DNA from: Rhizobium sp. FKL33
GTDB lineage: Bacteria > Pseudomonadota > Alphaproteobacteria > Rhizobiales > Rhizobiaceae
Direction of reading: 5' to 3'
NCBI RefSeq assembly: GCF_005222915.1
Contig: NZ_STFX01000036.1
Location: 1 to 64,000 of the forward strand
DNA length: 64,000 nucleotides
Position numbers and translations under genes: made by a program. This document shows positions 17,352-24,025 of this stretch, piece by piece; positions within the stretch are counted from its first letter, which is position 1; each line of letters starts with the position of its first letter. The notes under the pieces were generated by a model that was not told the origin of the DNA, did not search any database, and was given only the letters and a program-made list of their open reading frames with translations.

Positions 17352-17600
17352 ATGGCGACATCGGCGGTCGAGCAACTGCGTCTTGATCTCGGCGCGGTCA
17401 TTCCAGAGCAGGCCGAGGGGGAACAGCCCGAGGTGGACATCATTGCCAGCGTCCTCGACTTCTACCAAGGCGACTACCGCAAGGCGATCGAGGAACTACT
17501 GCTCGACGCCGACTTCCTGCGCGATCAGCTCTACACCGCCTCCTGCCTCCTCAGCCGCGGCATGGGCCGTGGATGGAGGCCGCGCTATGAGCGTGTGTGA
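17352..17600 (+). CDS. Small SOS-controlled conserved protein
   Basis: 82 residues, unknown function, paralog of 10205-10435. It has the conserved EQLRLDL start, an acidic middle (PEVDIIASVLDFYQGDYRKAIEELL) and the C-terminal block DADFLRDQL...SRGMGRGWRPRYERV. AAGGAGA precedes the ATG, and a perfect LexA box lies upstream. It is the first gene of an operon with two zinc-ribbon proteins and an SRAP gene, so a role in DNA damage is inferred. Confidence 0.78.
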   Translation: MATSAVEQLRLDLGAVIPEQAEGEQPEVDIIASVLDFYQGDYRKAIEELLLDADFLRDQLYTASCLLSRGMGRGWRPRYERV

Positions 17601-17608
17601 GGAGCGTC

Positions 17609-17893
17609 ATGCGGCACGCGCGCTCCATTGTGCTCATCCCCGAAAGTTCTGACGACGGTCGCATTGAGACCGGGGAAAGCGCGCCTCAAGCGGACTTCCA
17701 ATCCCTACGTCAGTGGCAACGGCTGGGTGGTCTCTGTTCCCGCTGCGCTCATGAGGGTTGGCTTGATCGATACGATCTGGAACGCCGCTATGGCGCGGTG
17801 CAACTGATCCGTCTTCAGCCGATGCTCCGGTGCACCCGATGCCAGAGCAAGGGCGGCAACTGCTTCATCATCGGCGCGATGGCGAGGGACTGA
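17609..17893 (+). CDS. Small zinc-ribbon-like protein
   Basis: 94 residues, unknown function. Two Cys pairs, LCSRCAHEG and LRCTRCQSKG, are about 30 residues apart and suggest a zinc ribbon. TGAGGAG before the ATG supports this start, with an alternative GTG at 17597 overlapping the previous stop. Its own stop overlaps the next ATG (TGATG). It belongs to the LexA-box operon. Confidence 0.65.
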   Translation: MRHARSIVLIPESSDDGRIETGESAPQADFQSLRQWQRLGGLCSRCAHEGWLDRYDLERRYGAVQLIRLQPMLRCTRCQSKGGNCFIIGAMARD

Positions 17894-18207
17894 TGCGGCG
17901 CATTCGCGTTGGCGCTCCCCGATATGGCCTCTCAGACGCCAACACGGACGGCATGCTGGTCAAGATCAAGTGCCATGCCTGCACGATCACCCATTGCTAT
18001 CGGCCTGCCGACCTCATCACCATCTGCGGCGATGTCCAACTCGATGAGATCGCCGGCTTCTTCCGTTGCGAGTCCTGCGGCCGCAAGGCGTTCCTGTCCG
18101 CCGACTGGCTGACGGCGCAAGGCGGAGACTTCAAGGGCATTCGCCTTCGACGTCTCGTCGGTGTAAGTCTGGTGCGCGTGTACGACTGGGAGGACGGAAC
18201 GCTCTGA
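17893..18207 (+). CDS. Small zinc-ribbon-like protein
   Basis: 104 residues. Cys pairs in KCHACTITHC and FRCESCGRKAF are spaced like a zinc ribbon, and a short basic tail (IRLRRLVGVSLVRVYDWEDG) follows. It starts in a TGATG overlap with the preceding gene, and its stop overlaps the SRAP ATG (TGATG), so four genes were once translationally chained. The function is unknown; single-stranded DNA or nucleotide binding is conceivable. Confidence 0.65.
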   Translation: MRRIRVGAPRYGLSDANTDGMLVKIKCHACTITHCYRPADLITICGDVQLDEIAGFFRCESCGRKAFLSADWLTAQGGDFKGIRLRRLVGVSLVRVYDWEDGTL

Positions 18208-18230
18208 TGTGCAATCTCTTGTCTGATTGC
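18207..18230 (+). pseudogene. 5' fragment of an SRAP (SOS response-associated peptidase) gene
   Basis: ATGTGCAATCTC encodes MCNL, the invariant start of SRAP proteins whose Cys2 becomes the DNA-crosslinking and catalytic residue. It overlaps the upstream stop (TGATG). The frame then leaves SRAP-like sequence, and the rest of the gene reappears at 20343-21092. The end of the fragment is approximate. Confidence 0.6.
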
Positions 18231-18282
18231 GACTTTATCTTCAACCCCTTTTTCCCGCGTGCTCTGAACCTGGAACCAGACC

Positions 18283-19023
18283 TCAAAAAAGTAGCTTCAA
18301 TCCGGAAACGGTAAGCAAAACTGCAAGGATCAAGCGAAGCCACTTCTCTGGAAGATAACGGCTTCCCACATACGCACCTGCCACGCCACCTAGCGCGACC
18401 GCCAAAATCCACCATGGAAGAGATTGCGGAAGATGGCCCCACTGGCGGCTAGCGCCGAGCAGAGCCGCAGCCGAGTTCATCAGATTGTAAATCGCTGTTG
18501 TCGCCGCGGTTTGACGCGCGGTTCCCCAATTTAGAGCAAGTATTACGGGGGCAAGAAAGACGCCCCCGCCGGTGCCTGTTGTTCCAGAGACGAATCCTAT
18601 AACCGCGCCAACCGCAAGAGCCGCGATCCAAGGCGGCGAAGTGGGAACTTTGTCCAATGCCTTTTGACCGAATGCGGAACGCGTCATCTGGATTCCAGAG
18701 AGAACGAGCACGACCCCGACCAGAGGATAATAAAATCCTTCGGGAAGCTGAACCGCTCCCCCTATGACAGAGAACGGAAAGCCGAGCACAGCGAATGGAT
18801 ACACGTTTCTCCAAGACACCCTGCCCGCTCGCAAAAAGAACGTGGTCCCAATAGTCGCCACGACCAGGTTCAATACGAGAGCTGTGGTTTTCATCACGGC
18901 CGGAGCAACGCCGAACAGCGACATCGCAGCAATGTAGCCAGACGCCCCAGCTTGTCCAACCGCGGCATAGATCGTTGCGACCAAGAGGAAGCATCCTCCG
19001 AGCCAAAAGTCCTCCATATTCAA
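18283..19023 (-). CDS. TauE/SafE-family membrane permease
   Basis: 246 residues with about eight hydrophobic segments. It has the TauE hallmarks GQAGASGYIAAMSLFG near the N-terminus and the repeat GFVSGTTGTGGGVFLAP in the second half. The family exports sulfite, sulfoacetate or related organosulfur anions across the inner membrane. The substrate here is unknown. It lies inside the insertion in the SRAP gene, so it was acquired later than that operon. Confidence 0.85.
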   Translation of the reverse strand: MNMEDFWLGGCFLLVATIYAAVGQAGASGYIAAMSLFGVAPAVMKTTALVLNLVVATIGTTFFLRAGRVSWRNVYPFAVLGFPFSVIGGAVQLPEGFYYPLVGVVLVLSGIQMTRSAFGQKALDKVPTSPPWIAALAVGAVIGFVSGTTGTGGGVFLAPVILALNWGTARQTAATTAIYNLMNSAAALLGASRQWGHLPQSLPWWILAVALGGVAGAYVGSRYLPEKWLRLILAVLLTVSGLKLLF

Positions 19024-19296
19024 ACCTAGCCTTTCCCAACTGCGTCAAATGCATATGGCAGGAAAGGAGAGGCGTGAGCAACGATCTTGGCACCGAGAAG
19101 AGGCGACGTGTACCAAAGCCCCGCGAGGCTCGCTCTTGTCTGCGAGGTCGATGCTTGATCGCCTCAAGATGGTGGTCCGATAGTCGAAGGCTGCTGTCTA
19201 CCTTGCGCGTAGTTTTCTACAAAGAGTGCAGCGCAGTCACCTCGACCAGGTCCTTGCGGGACATCGTCCTGCCTCCCTCAGGTCGGCAGTATGGTT
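19024..19296 (-). other. Non-coding end next to the IS110 transposase (possible bridge-RNA region)
   Basis: Some 270 bp downstream of the transposase with no convincing gene. IS110/IS1111-type elements encode a structured bridge RNA in their long non-coding end. The other side of this transposase has only a few dozen bases, so this side is the better place to look. No fold was computed. Confidence 0.3.
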
Positions 19297-20328
19297 TTAT
19301 GCGGTGGTGGCATCTCCCCAGCGATATTCCGTTCCGTCCGCCCACACCCTATGCATAACGATCGCGAGCTTTCGGGACACGGCGACGATTGCCCGCCGAA
19401 GTCCGCGTCTCTTTGCAATCGAGAGCCCCCACTTTCGGATTGCTGAAGGCTTTTTTGACCGGGTCAGCAAAGCAAGACTGGCCTGGTAGAGCGTCGTCCG
19501 CATTCCCGCATCTCCGCTTTTCGAGATGCCACCATTTCGGTCCGTCTCGCCCGATGCATACTTCTTCGGCGTGAGCCCGAGGTGAGGGCCGACATCTCGA
19601 GATCGCTCGAACCGAGCAGGATCATCGATAGTCGTCACGTAGGTGACTGCCGTTATGGCTCCAACTCCGGGAATGGTCATCAATCGGCGGCACGTTTCAT
19701 CTTTTCGGACAGTTTCCAAAAGCATTTTTTGAAGGACTGCACACTGCTGTCTGAGCGCTGCCCGAGCGATCAGCATGGGTTTGACCATCGCTGCGAGGCG
19801 CGGCACACTCTCGATCGCATCGAGAACACGGGCTTCGAAAGGGCCTCCCGTAATCCGACCGGCAAACTTGATCCCAAATACCCGGAGCGTGCCTCGAATC
19901 TCGTTCTCGATATCAATCTGCTTCGCCTGCAGCGTGCGCCGATTGTTCAGAAGCATCCGTATTTCCTGACTTTCATCGCTCTTCACGTGCACGATAGAGA
20001 ACCATCCGACCCGCATGCAGCTTGCGATAGCCCTTGCGTCATTTCGGTCATTTTTGATCGCCATGGTTTTTGTCACGGCTCGGAGCCGTCGCGGATCGAT
20101 GCAAATCGCATTCAGCCCTCGTAACCGCAGTCCGTTATAGAGCCATGAAGCTGTACTTCCGGCCTCCAAGCCTATCCGCGTAAACTTGATGTCCATTGTC
20201 CCCAGCCAATCTGCGATATCGTCAGGGTGCGAAGGCGCGGTGCCCTCGCGAAAGATGATGCCGTCTTCGTCGACAACACAAATAGCGGTTTCGGCCAGGG
20301 GTATGTCTAAACCAGCATAGTATTTCAT
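19297..20328 (-). CDS. IS110-family transposase (DEDD recombinase)
   Basis: 343 residues. The N-terminal RuvC-like DEDD domain shows GLDIPLAETAICVVDEDG, LEAGSTASWL and KNDRNDARAIA (metal-binding acidic residues). The C-terminal Transposase_20 domain shows TIPGVGAITAVTYVTTI and SKSGDAGMRTTLYQAS with the serine. AGGAG precedes the ATG. It appears intact, so the element may be mobile. Confidence 0.92.
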   Translation of the reverse strand: MKYYAGLDIPLAETAICVVDEDGIIFREGTAPSHPDDIADWLGTMDIKFTRIGLEAGSTASWLYNGLRLRGLNAICIDPRRLRAVTKTMAIKNDRNDARAIASCMRVGWFSIVHVKSDESQEIRMLLNNRRTLQAKQIDIENEIRGTLRVFGIKFAGRITGGPFEARVLDAIESVPRLAAMVKPMLIARAALRQQCAVLQKMLLETVRKDETCRRLMTIPGVGAITAVTYVTTIDDPARFERSRDVGPHLGLTPKKYASGETDRNGGISKSGDAGMRTTLYQASLALLTRSKKPSAIRKWGLSIAKRRGLRRAIVAVSRKLAIVMHRVWADGTEYRWGDATTA

Positions 20329-20342
20329 CGGTTGCGCTCCTG

Positions 20343-21092
20343 AGTTTCAGCCGCGCCAGTGGATCATCGAGGGGGCACGACAGCAATCACCCCATCTACC
20401 GCTTCAATCCGAAGGACTGGCCGAACCGCTGGGTGCAGGACGCCGAGAACCTGGTGAACCTCATGCCCTCCTATGAAGTCTATCCGGACCAGACGGCGCC
20501 GGTCCTTAGGAACACGGCTGACGGGAAGCGCCAGCTCGCCAATGTCCGCTGGGGACTACCGAGTTCTTCCCAGGCGCTCTACCAGGCGGCAGCCAAACGC
20601 GCCGACAAGCTTCGGGCGAAGGGCAAGGAGGTCGACTTCGAGGCCCTGCTGAAGATGGAGCCGGATGGCGGAACCACCAATGTGCGCAACACCGCGAGCA
20701 AGCACTGGACCCGCTGGCTTGGCGTCGAACACAGGTGCCTCGTACCCGTCACCAGCTTCGCCGAGCCGGACCCCGCCAACAAGCCAGAAGGTGGACGCAC
20801 GCCGAACGCCTGGTTCGCACTCAACGAGGACTGCCCAGTGTTCTGGTTCGCCGGCGTCTGGGTTCCGCAGTGGGAGAGCGTGAGGAAGGTCAAGGACGGG
20901 CTGATCAAGGCCGATCTCTACGGCTTCCTCACGACCGAACCCAATGGCGTCGTCGGCCCGGTGCATGAGAAGGCGATGCCGGTTCTGCTCACGACAGATG
21001 AGGAAGTCGAGGTCTGGCTGACAGCGCCGTGGGCGGAGGCAAAAGCGTTGCAGCGGCCGCTACCGGATGAGCAGATGGTGAGGGTGAGCTAG
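20343..21092 (+). pseudogene. 3' part of the SRAP gene, missing its catalytic N-terminus
   Basis: From the GTG at 20433 the frame encodes 219 residues of an SRAP/YedK-type protein. It includes the YEVYPDQTAPVLRN region, VRWGLPSSS, TNVRNTAS (the Asn), CLVPVTSFAEPD (the Glu) and VGPVHEKAMPVLL (the His). The invariant Cys2 that forms the thiazolidine link to abasic DNA lies in the detached fragment at 18207. Any protein made from here would lack it. The 5' limit is an estimate. Confidence 0.75.
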
Positions 21093-21114
21093 CCGCTTAG
21101 TAATGTCTGGGAAA

Positions 21115-21152
21115 GCGGAAATGATTTCCGCATTTGGCCCAAAGCTGCCATC
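21115..21152. repeat. Palindrome plus a 19-base sequence repeated elsewhere in the window
   Basis: GCGGAAAT-G-ATTTCCGC (21115-21131) is a perfect 8-bp palindrome related to 12665-12679. It is followed by TTGGCCCAAAGCTGCCATC (21134-21152), which recurs exactly at 53764-53782. Both copies are intergenic. Confidence 0.5.
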
Positions 21153-21187
21153 GCAGTCTCGACGCAACATCTCTTTCCCACCGCCTC

Positions 21188-21218
21188 TTGACCTTGCCAG
21201 CGTTGGAAACCCCATATC
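21188..21218 (+). promoter_or_regulatory. CueR-type copper promoter
   Basis: TTGACC (-35), a 19-bp spacer with the dyad CCTTGCCAGCGTTGGAAA, then CATATC as -10. Long 19-bp spacers with this dyad are the hallmark of MerR/CueR activation. It drives the copper chaperone gene at 21250. Confidence 0.65.
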
Positions 21219-21249
21219 ATCTCATGTCCCAACGACAGGAGATTTGACC

Positions 21250-21453
21250 ATGTACGAATTCGATATCCCCGACATGAGCTGCGGGCATTGCGTAGGCACC
21301 GTCACCCAAGCGATCAAGTCGGTCGACCCGGCGGCCGTCGCCAACGTCGACCTCAGCAAACGCAAGGCGACCGTGGAGACAAAGGCCGATCCCGGCACGA
21401 TCGGCGCGGCGCTTGACGAAGCGGGCTATCCCGCGACTTACAAGGCCGCGTAA
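21250..21453 (+). CDS. copZ: Copper chaperone, HMA domain (CopZ-like)
   Basis: 67 residues making one HMA ferredoxin-like domain. The metal site is MSCGHC (residues 9-14). It would carry Cu(I) in the cytoplasm to the CopA-type ATPase at 24026. It starts after GGAGATTTGACC behind a CueR-type promoter. A longer frame from 21103 would run through that promoter and is rejected. Confidence 0.88.
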   Translation: MYEFDIPDMSCGHCVGTVTQAIKSVDPAAVANVDLSKRKATVETKADPGTIGAALDEAGYPATYKAA

Positions 21454-21486
21454 TTTCGGGTTCGAGGCGGGCCGGGAACGGCCCGC

Positions 21487-22014
21487 TCACCTGTATCCGC
21501 GCAGAGCCGCATAGCGCCCGACCTGGTGGGCGGACAAGACGCCTGTCATCTCGATATGCGCCGACAGATGTGCGGTCCTGAGCTTCGCCCTGAGAGCCTC
21601 GATTTCCGAGACCCTGGCCGCGAGTTCCGGCTCGGCGATGTCGCCCGCCCTGAACCTTGCTTCCAGCTCCGCCTCTTTCCGGACGAACCTTTCGCCGATC
21701 GCCTTCGCCTCGCTCAGCATGGCGTCACGAACCTTCCGCGTCGTCTCGATCTGCTCGACCGACAGGCCCAGTTTGGAGGCCATGTCGAGGACATGCGACG
21801 GTCCCGGCATCCCGTTCAGCTCGGCCGCCTTCGCGAGACCCCATCCGCCGCCGCGCAGCAGCTCGTCGATGTCCTCCCGTGAAAGCGCCTTGATGTCGCG
21901 CGTTTGCTCCCCGGCATAGGGCGAGGCGTGGGCATTCCCATGATGGCTTTCAGCGGCGAGCGCCGGATCGACCGAGAGGAGGGCGGACATGATCAGGATC
22001 GCGGGTTTCGGCAT
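21487..22014 (-). CDS. Periplasmic Spy/ZraP-like metal-stress protein
   Basis: 175 residues with a signal peptide (PKPAILIMSALLSVDPALA). The mature part is almost all helix: a HHGNAHASPYAGEQ metal-binding N-terminus, LLRGGGWGLAKAAELNGMPGP, then long Glu/Arg-rich helices. This resembles periplasmic metal-stress chaperones or sensors (LTxxQ-type). AGGAG sits seven bases before the ATG. It is divergent from the Crp-type regulator across a perfect palindrome, a likely control site. A copper role is inferred from the context. Confidence 0.6.
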   Translation of the reverse strand: MPKPAILIMSALLSVDPALAAESHHGNAHASPYAGEQTRDIKALSREDIDELLRGGGWGLAKAAELNGMPGPSHVLDMASKLGLSVEQIETTRKVRDAMLSEAKAIGERFVRKEAELEARFRAGDIAEPELAARVSEIEALRAKLRTAHLSAHIEMTGVLSAHQVGRYAALRGYR

Positions 22015-22061
22015 CGTGGGTCTCCTTTTCCGCGCCATCTTGAACGTCGCCCCACCCCCGT

Positions 22062-22081
22062 GACATGATAGCTATCATGTC
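22062..22081. promoter_or_regulatory. Perfect 20-bp palindrome with FNR/CRP-like core
   Basis: GACATGATAG followed by its exact reverse complement CTATCATGTC. The core TGAT-N4-ATCA is that of FNR-type boxes. It overlaps both possible start codons of the Crp/Fnr-type gene and lies between divergent genes, which fits direct autoregulation. Confidence 0.6.
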
Positions 22082-22616
22082 GGTCGAATTGTTCAGCAGC
22101 CTACGTGCCACCGAACGGGCCTTCGCGCAGGCTGCCGCCGTCTTCCACCGCGGCGACCCGGTCGAACGACTCCACGTGGTCAAAAGCGGAACCGTCAGGC
22201 TGGTGCGTCATCAGGAGGATGGACATCCGGTGATCCTCCAGCGGGCCTGTCCAGGCGACATCCTGGCCGAGGCTTCCGTGTTCGCCGCGAACTACCACTG
22301 CGACGCCGTCGCTTCGACGGAAGTCGTCGCCGACGTCTATGTCGCTTCGGAAGTCCGCCGCCTCCTCGAAACCGATATCGCCTTCTGCCGCGCCTGGGCG
22401 GCCGCACTGTCGCACCAGCTCCAGGCAGCGAGGTGCAGGGCCGAACTCATGGCGCTCCGGACGGTCTCCGAACGGCTCGACTTCTGGTTCGCCTGGAACG
22501 ACGGCCGCTTGCCGGAGAGGGCGTCTTGGAAGGACGTCGCCGAAGAGATCGGCGTTTCTCCGGAAGCGCTCTACCGCGAGCGGTCGAAGCGATTCCGACC
22601 GTCGCGGGGGAAATAG
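22077..22616 (+). CDS. Crp/Fnr-family transcriptional regulator
   Basis: 179 residues (183 from the alternative ATG at 22065). The cyclic-nucleotide-binding beta-roll is recognisable (FHRGDPVERLHVVKSGTVRLVRH, PGDILAEASVFA), followed by the dimer helix and a C-terminal HTH (SWKDVAEEIGVSPEALYRERSKR). There is no Fe-S Cys set, so it is not a classical FNR. It is short for the family, with a reduced N-terminus. Two membrane adenylate cyclases lie in the same island, so a cAMP link is possible but unproven. Confidence 0.8.
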   Translation: MSVELFSSLRATERAFAQAAAVFHRGDPVERLHVVKSGTVRLVRHQEDGHPVILQRACPGDILAEASVFAANYHCDAVASTEVVADVYVASEVRRLLETDIAFCRAWAAALSHQLQAARCRAELMALRTVSERLDFWFAWNDGRLPERASWKDVAEEIGVSPEALYRERSKRFRPSRGK

Positions 22617-22652
22617 CGTCCCCCGCTCGACTATTAGAAGCTCTCCGCGGAG

Positions 22653-23597
22653 TTAAGCCCGCTCGACTTCGACGGTCACATGCGACAGCTCGTGGACATG
22701 CGCGAGCTTGCTTCGATAATGGGCAGGCTCTTGCGGATCGGACGAGCGTAAGGACACGACAGCTCCATGATGGCCCGGACCGAGCTGCCAGACATGGAGG
22801 TCGGTGATCTCGTCGTCGGGATTCCGCAGCGCCTCCCTGATCTCCGCGGGCAGGCTTTCCGAACCGGGAACGAAGTCGACGAGCACCGCCCCGGACTGCC
22901 GGACGAGGCCGAAGGACCAGCGCGCGATGACCAGCGCCCCGACGATGCCCATGGCGGGATCGAGCCAACTCCAGCCGAATGCGCCTCCGAGCAGCAGCGC
23001 GGCGATCGCCAGCACCGAGGTAAGCGCGTCCGCCATGACGTGGAGATAGGCCGCGCGAAGGTTGTTGTCGCCGCCGTGTCCATGGTGGTGGCCGTCGTGG
23101 CCGTGGGCATGGTGTCCGTCATGCCTGTGATGGTGATGGCCGTGGTCCTCCTTGAGCAGCCACGCGCTCGCGAGGTTCACAAGAAGGCCGATGACGGCGA
23201 CGATCATCGCCTGGTGGAAATTGATCGCCGTCGGATTGTAGAGCCGTACGACGCTTTCCCAGCCGATCAGCAGCGCGATCAATGCCAGCACGACCGCGCT
23301 TGCGAACGCCGCCAGGTCGCCGAGCTTTCCGGTCCCGAAGGTGAAGCGGGGATCGTCCGCGTGACGGCGCGCGTAGAGATAGGCAAGCGCCGCGATCAGC
23401 ATGGCGGCGGCATGGGTGGACATGTGCCAGCCGTCTGCGGTCAACGCCATCGATCCGTAGATCGTCCCCGCGGTGATTTCGGCGACCATCATCGTCGCCG
23501 TCAGCGCGATGACGATCCAGGTGCGGCGTTCGTTGCGCGCGTGGCCTTCGCCGAGGAAGACGTGGCTGTGGGGATTAGAAAAGTGAGTGTCGGTCAT
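22653..23597 (-). CDS. dmeF: CDF-family Co/Ni efflux transporter DmeF
   Basis: 314 residues, a proton-driven exporter in the inner membrane. It has six TM segments, an HMSTHAAAML pair of metal ligands in TM2 and HVMADALTS in TM5. The cytosolic loop between TM4 and TM5 is extremely His-rich (DHGHHHHRHDGHHAHGHDGHHH in part). A C-terminal cytoplasmic domain follows. The start overlaps the dmeR stop by 4 bp. The His loop and DmeR partner point to Co2+/Ni2+ as substrates. Confidence 0.88.
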   Translation of the reverse strand: MTDTHFSNPHSHVFLGEGHARNERRTWIVIALTATMMVAEITAGTIYGSMALTADGWHMSTHAAAMLIAALAYLYARRHADDPRFTFGTGKLGDLAAFASAVVLALIALLIGWESVVRLYNPTAINFHQAMIVAVIGLLVNLASAWLLKEDHGHHHHRHDGHHAHGHDGHHHGHGGDNNLRAAYLHVMADALTSVLAIAALLLGGAFGWSWLDPAMGIVGALVIARWSFGLVRQSGAVLVDFVPGSESLPAEIREALRNPDDEITDLHVWQLGPGHHGAVVSLRSSDPQEPAHYRSKLAHVHELSHVTVEVERA

Positions 23598-23872
23598 TTG
23601 AGATAGGTCCTGATGGCCTCGATCAATTCCGCGGCTCCGCGGGCACGGTCCGGATCGGCATCCTTGTCGGGGTCCGCAAGATGCTCGCGGACATGGTCTT
23701 CGATGAGTTCGGCGGTGAGGCCGCTGACCGCTCCCCGGATCGAAGCGACAAGGTTCAGAACCTCACCGCAGGGGGCCTCGGCTTCGAGGGCGCGTTCGAC
23801 CGCCTCCATCTGGCCTTTCAAACGGCGGACCCGCGCCAACAGTTTCGCTTTTTCACGGACGGTGTGAGACAT
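23594..23872 (-). CDS. dmeR: RcnR/CsoR-family repressor DmeR
   Basis: 92 residues, an all-helical metal-responsive repressor. It has VRRLKGQMEAVERALE in helix 1, the single Cys of the family (APCGEVLNLVASIRGAV), and the HVREHLAD segment with His ligands. Rhizobial DmeR releases its promoter when Co or Ni binds. It is coupled to dmeF. An inverted repeat typical of the family lies 20 bases upstream. Confidence 0.9.
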   Translation of the reverse strand: MSHTVREKAKLLARVRRLKGQMEAVERALEAEAPCGEVLNLVASIRGAVSGLTAELIEDHVREHLADPDKDADPDRARGAAELIEAIRTYLK

Positions 23873-23894
23873 CCTTTTCTCCTTTTCAGATAAT

Positions 23895-23911
23895 ATAGGG
23901 GGCTACCCTAT
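23895..23911 (-). promoter_or_regulatory. DmeR/RcnR-type operator ATAGGG-N5-CCCTAT
   Basis: A perfect 6-bp inverted repeat around GGCTA, with the G-tract/C-tract style of RcnR-class operators. It lies immediately upstream of dmeR and would allow autoregulation of dmeR-dmeF. Confidence 0.65.
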
Positions 23912-23965
23912 TTCGATCAAACCGGGCATGTCGCCGCACCGACTGAAAATTCCGCAAAAGGCTGC

Positions 23966-23996
23966 TTGACCTTACCAAGCTTGGAAGGATTATCTA
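23966..23996 (+). promoter_or_regulatory. CueR-type promoter of copA
   Basis: TTGACC, exactly 19 bp, then TATCTA. The spacer carries the best dyad of the four copper promoters here (CCTTACCAAGCTTGGAAGG). It lies 30 bases before the copA start. Confidence 0.8.
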
Positions 23997-24025
23997 TCTG
24001 TGCAGTTACTGAAAGGGACCATCCC

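Larger units (their letters stand above)
18231..20342. mobile_element. Insertion splitting the SRAP gene: TauE-like permease gene plus IS110-family element
   Basis: About 2.1 kb lies between the MCNL start and the rest of the SRAP gene. It carries a TauE/SafE gene and an IS110-type transposase, both on the minus strand. IS110 elements have no conventional terminal repeats, so the ends are estimates, and I saw no target duplication. More than one event may be involved, since the permease is not part of a normal IS110 element. Confidence 0.5.

Noticed and set aside
21103-21249. N-terminal extension of the copper chaperone to 116 residues
   Set aside because: The extension would run through the CueR-type promoter and is not like any HMA chaperone.
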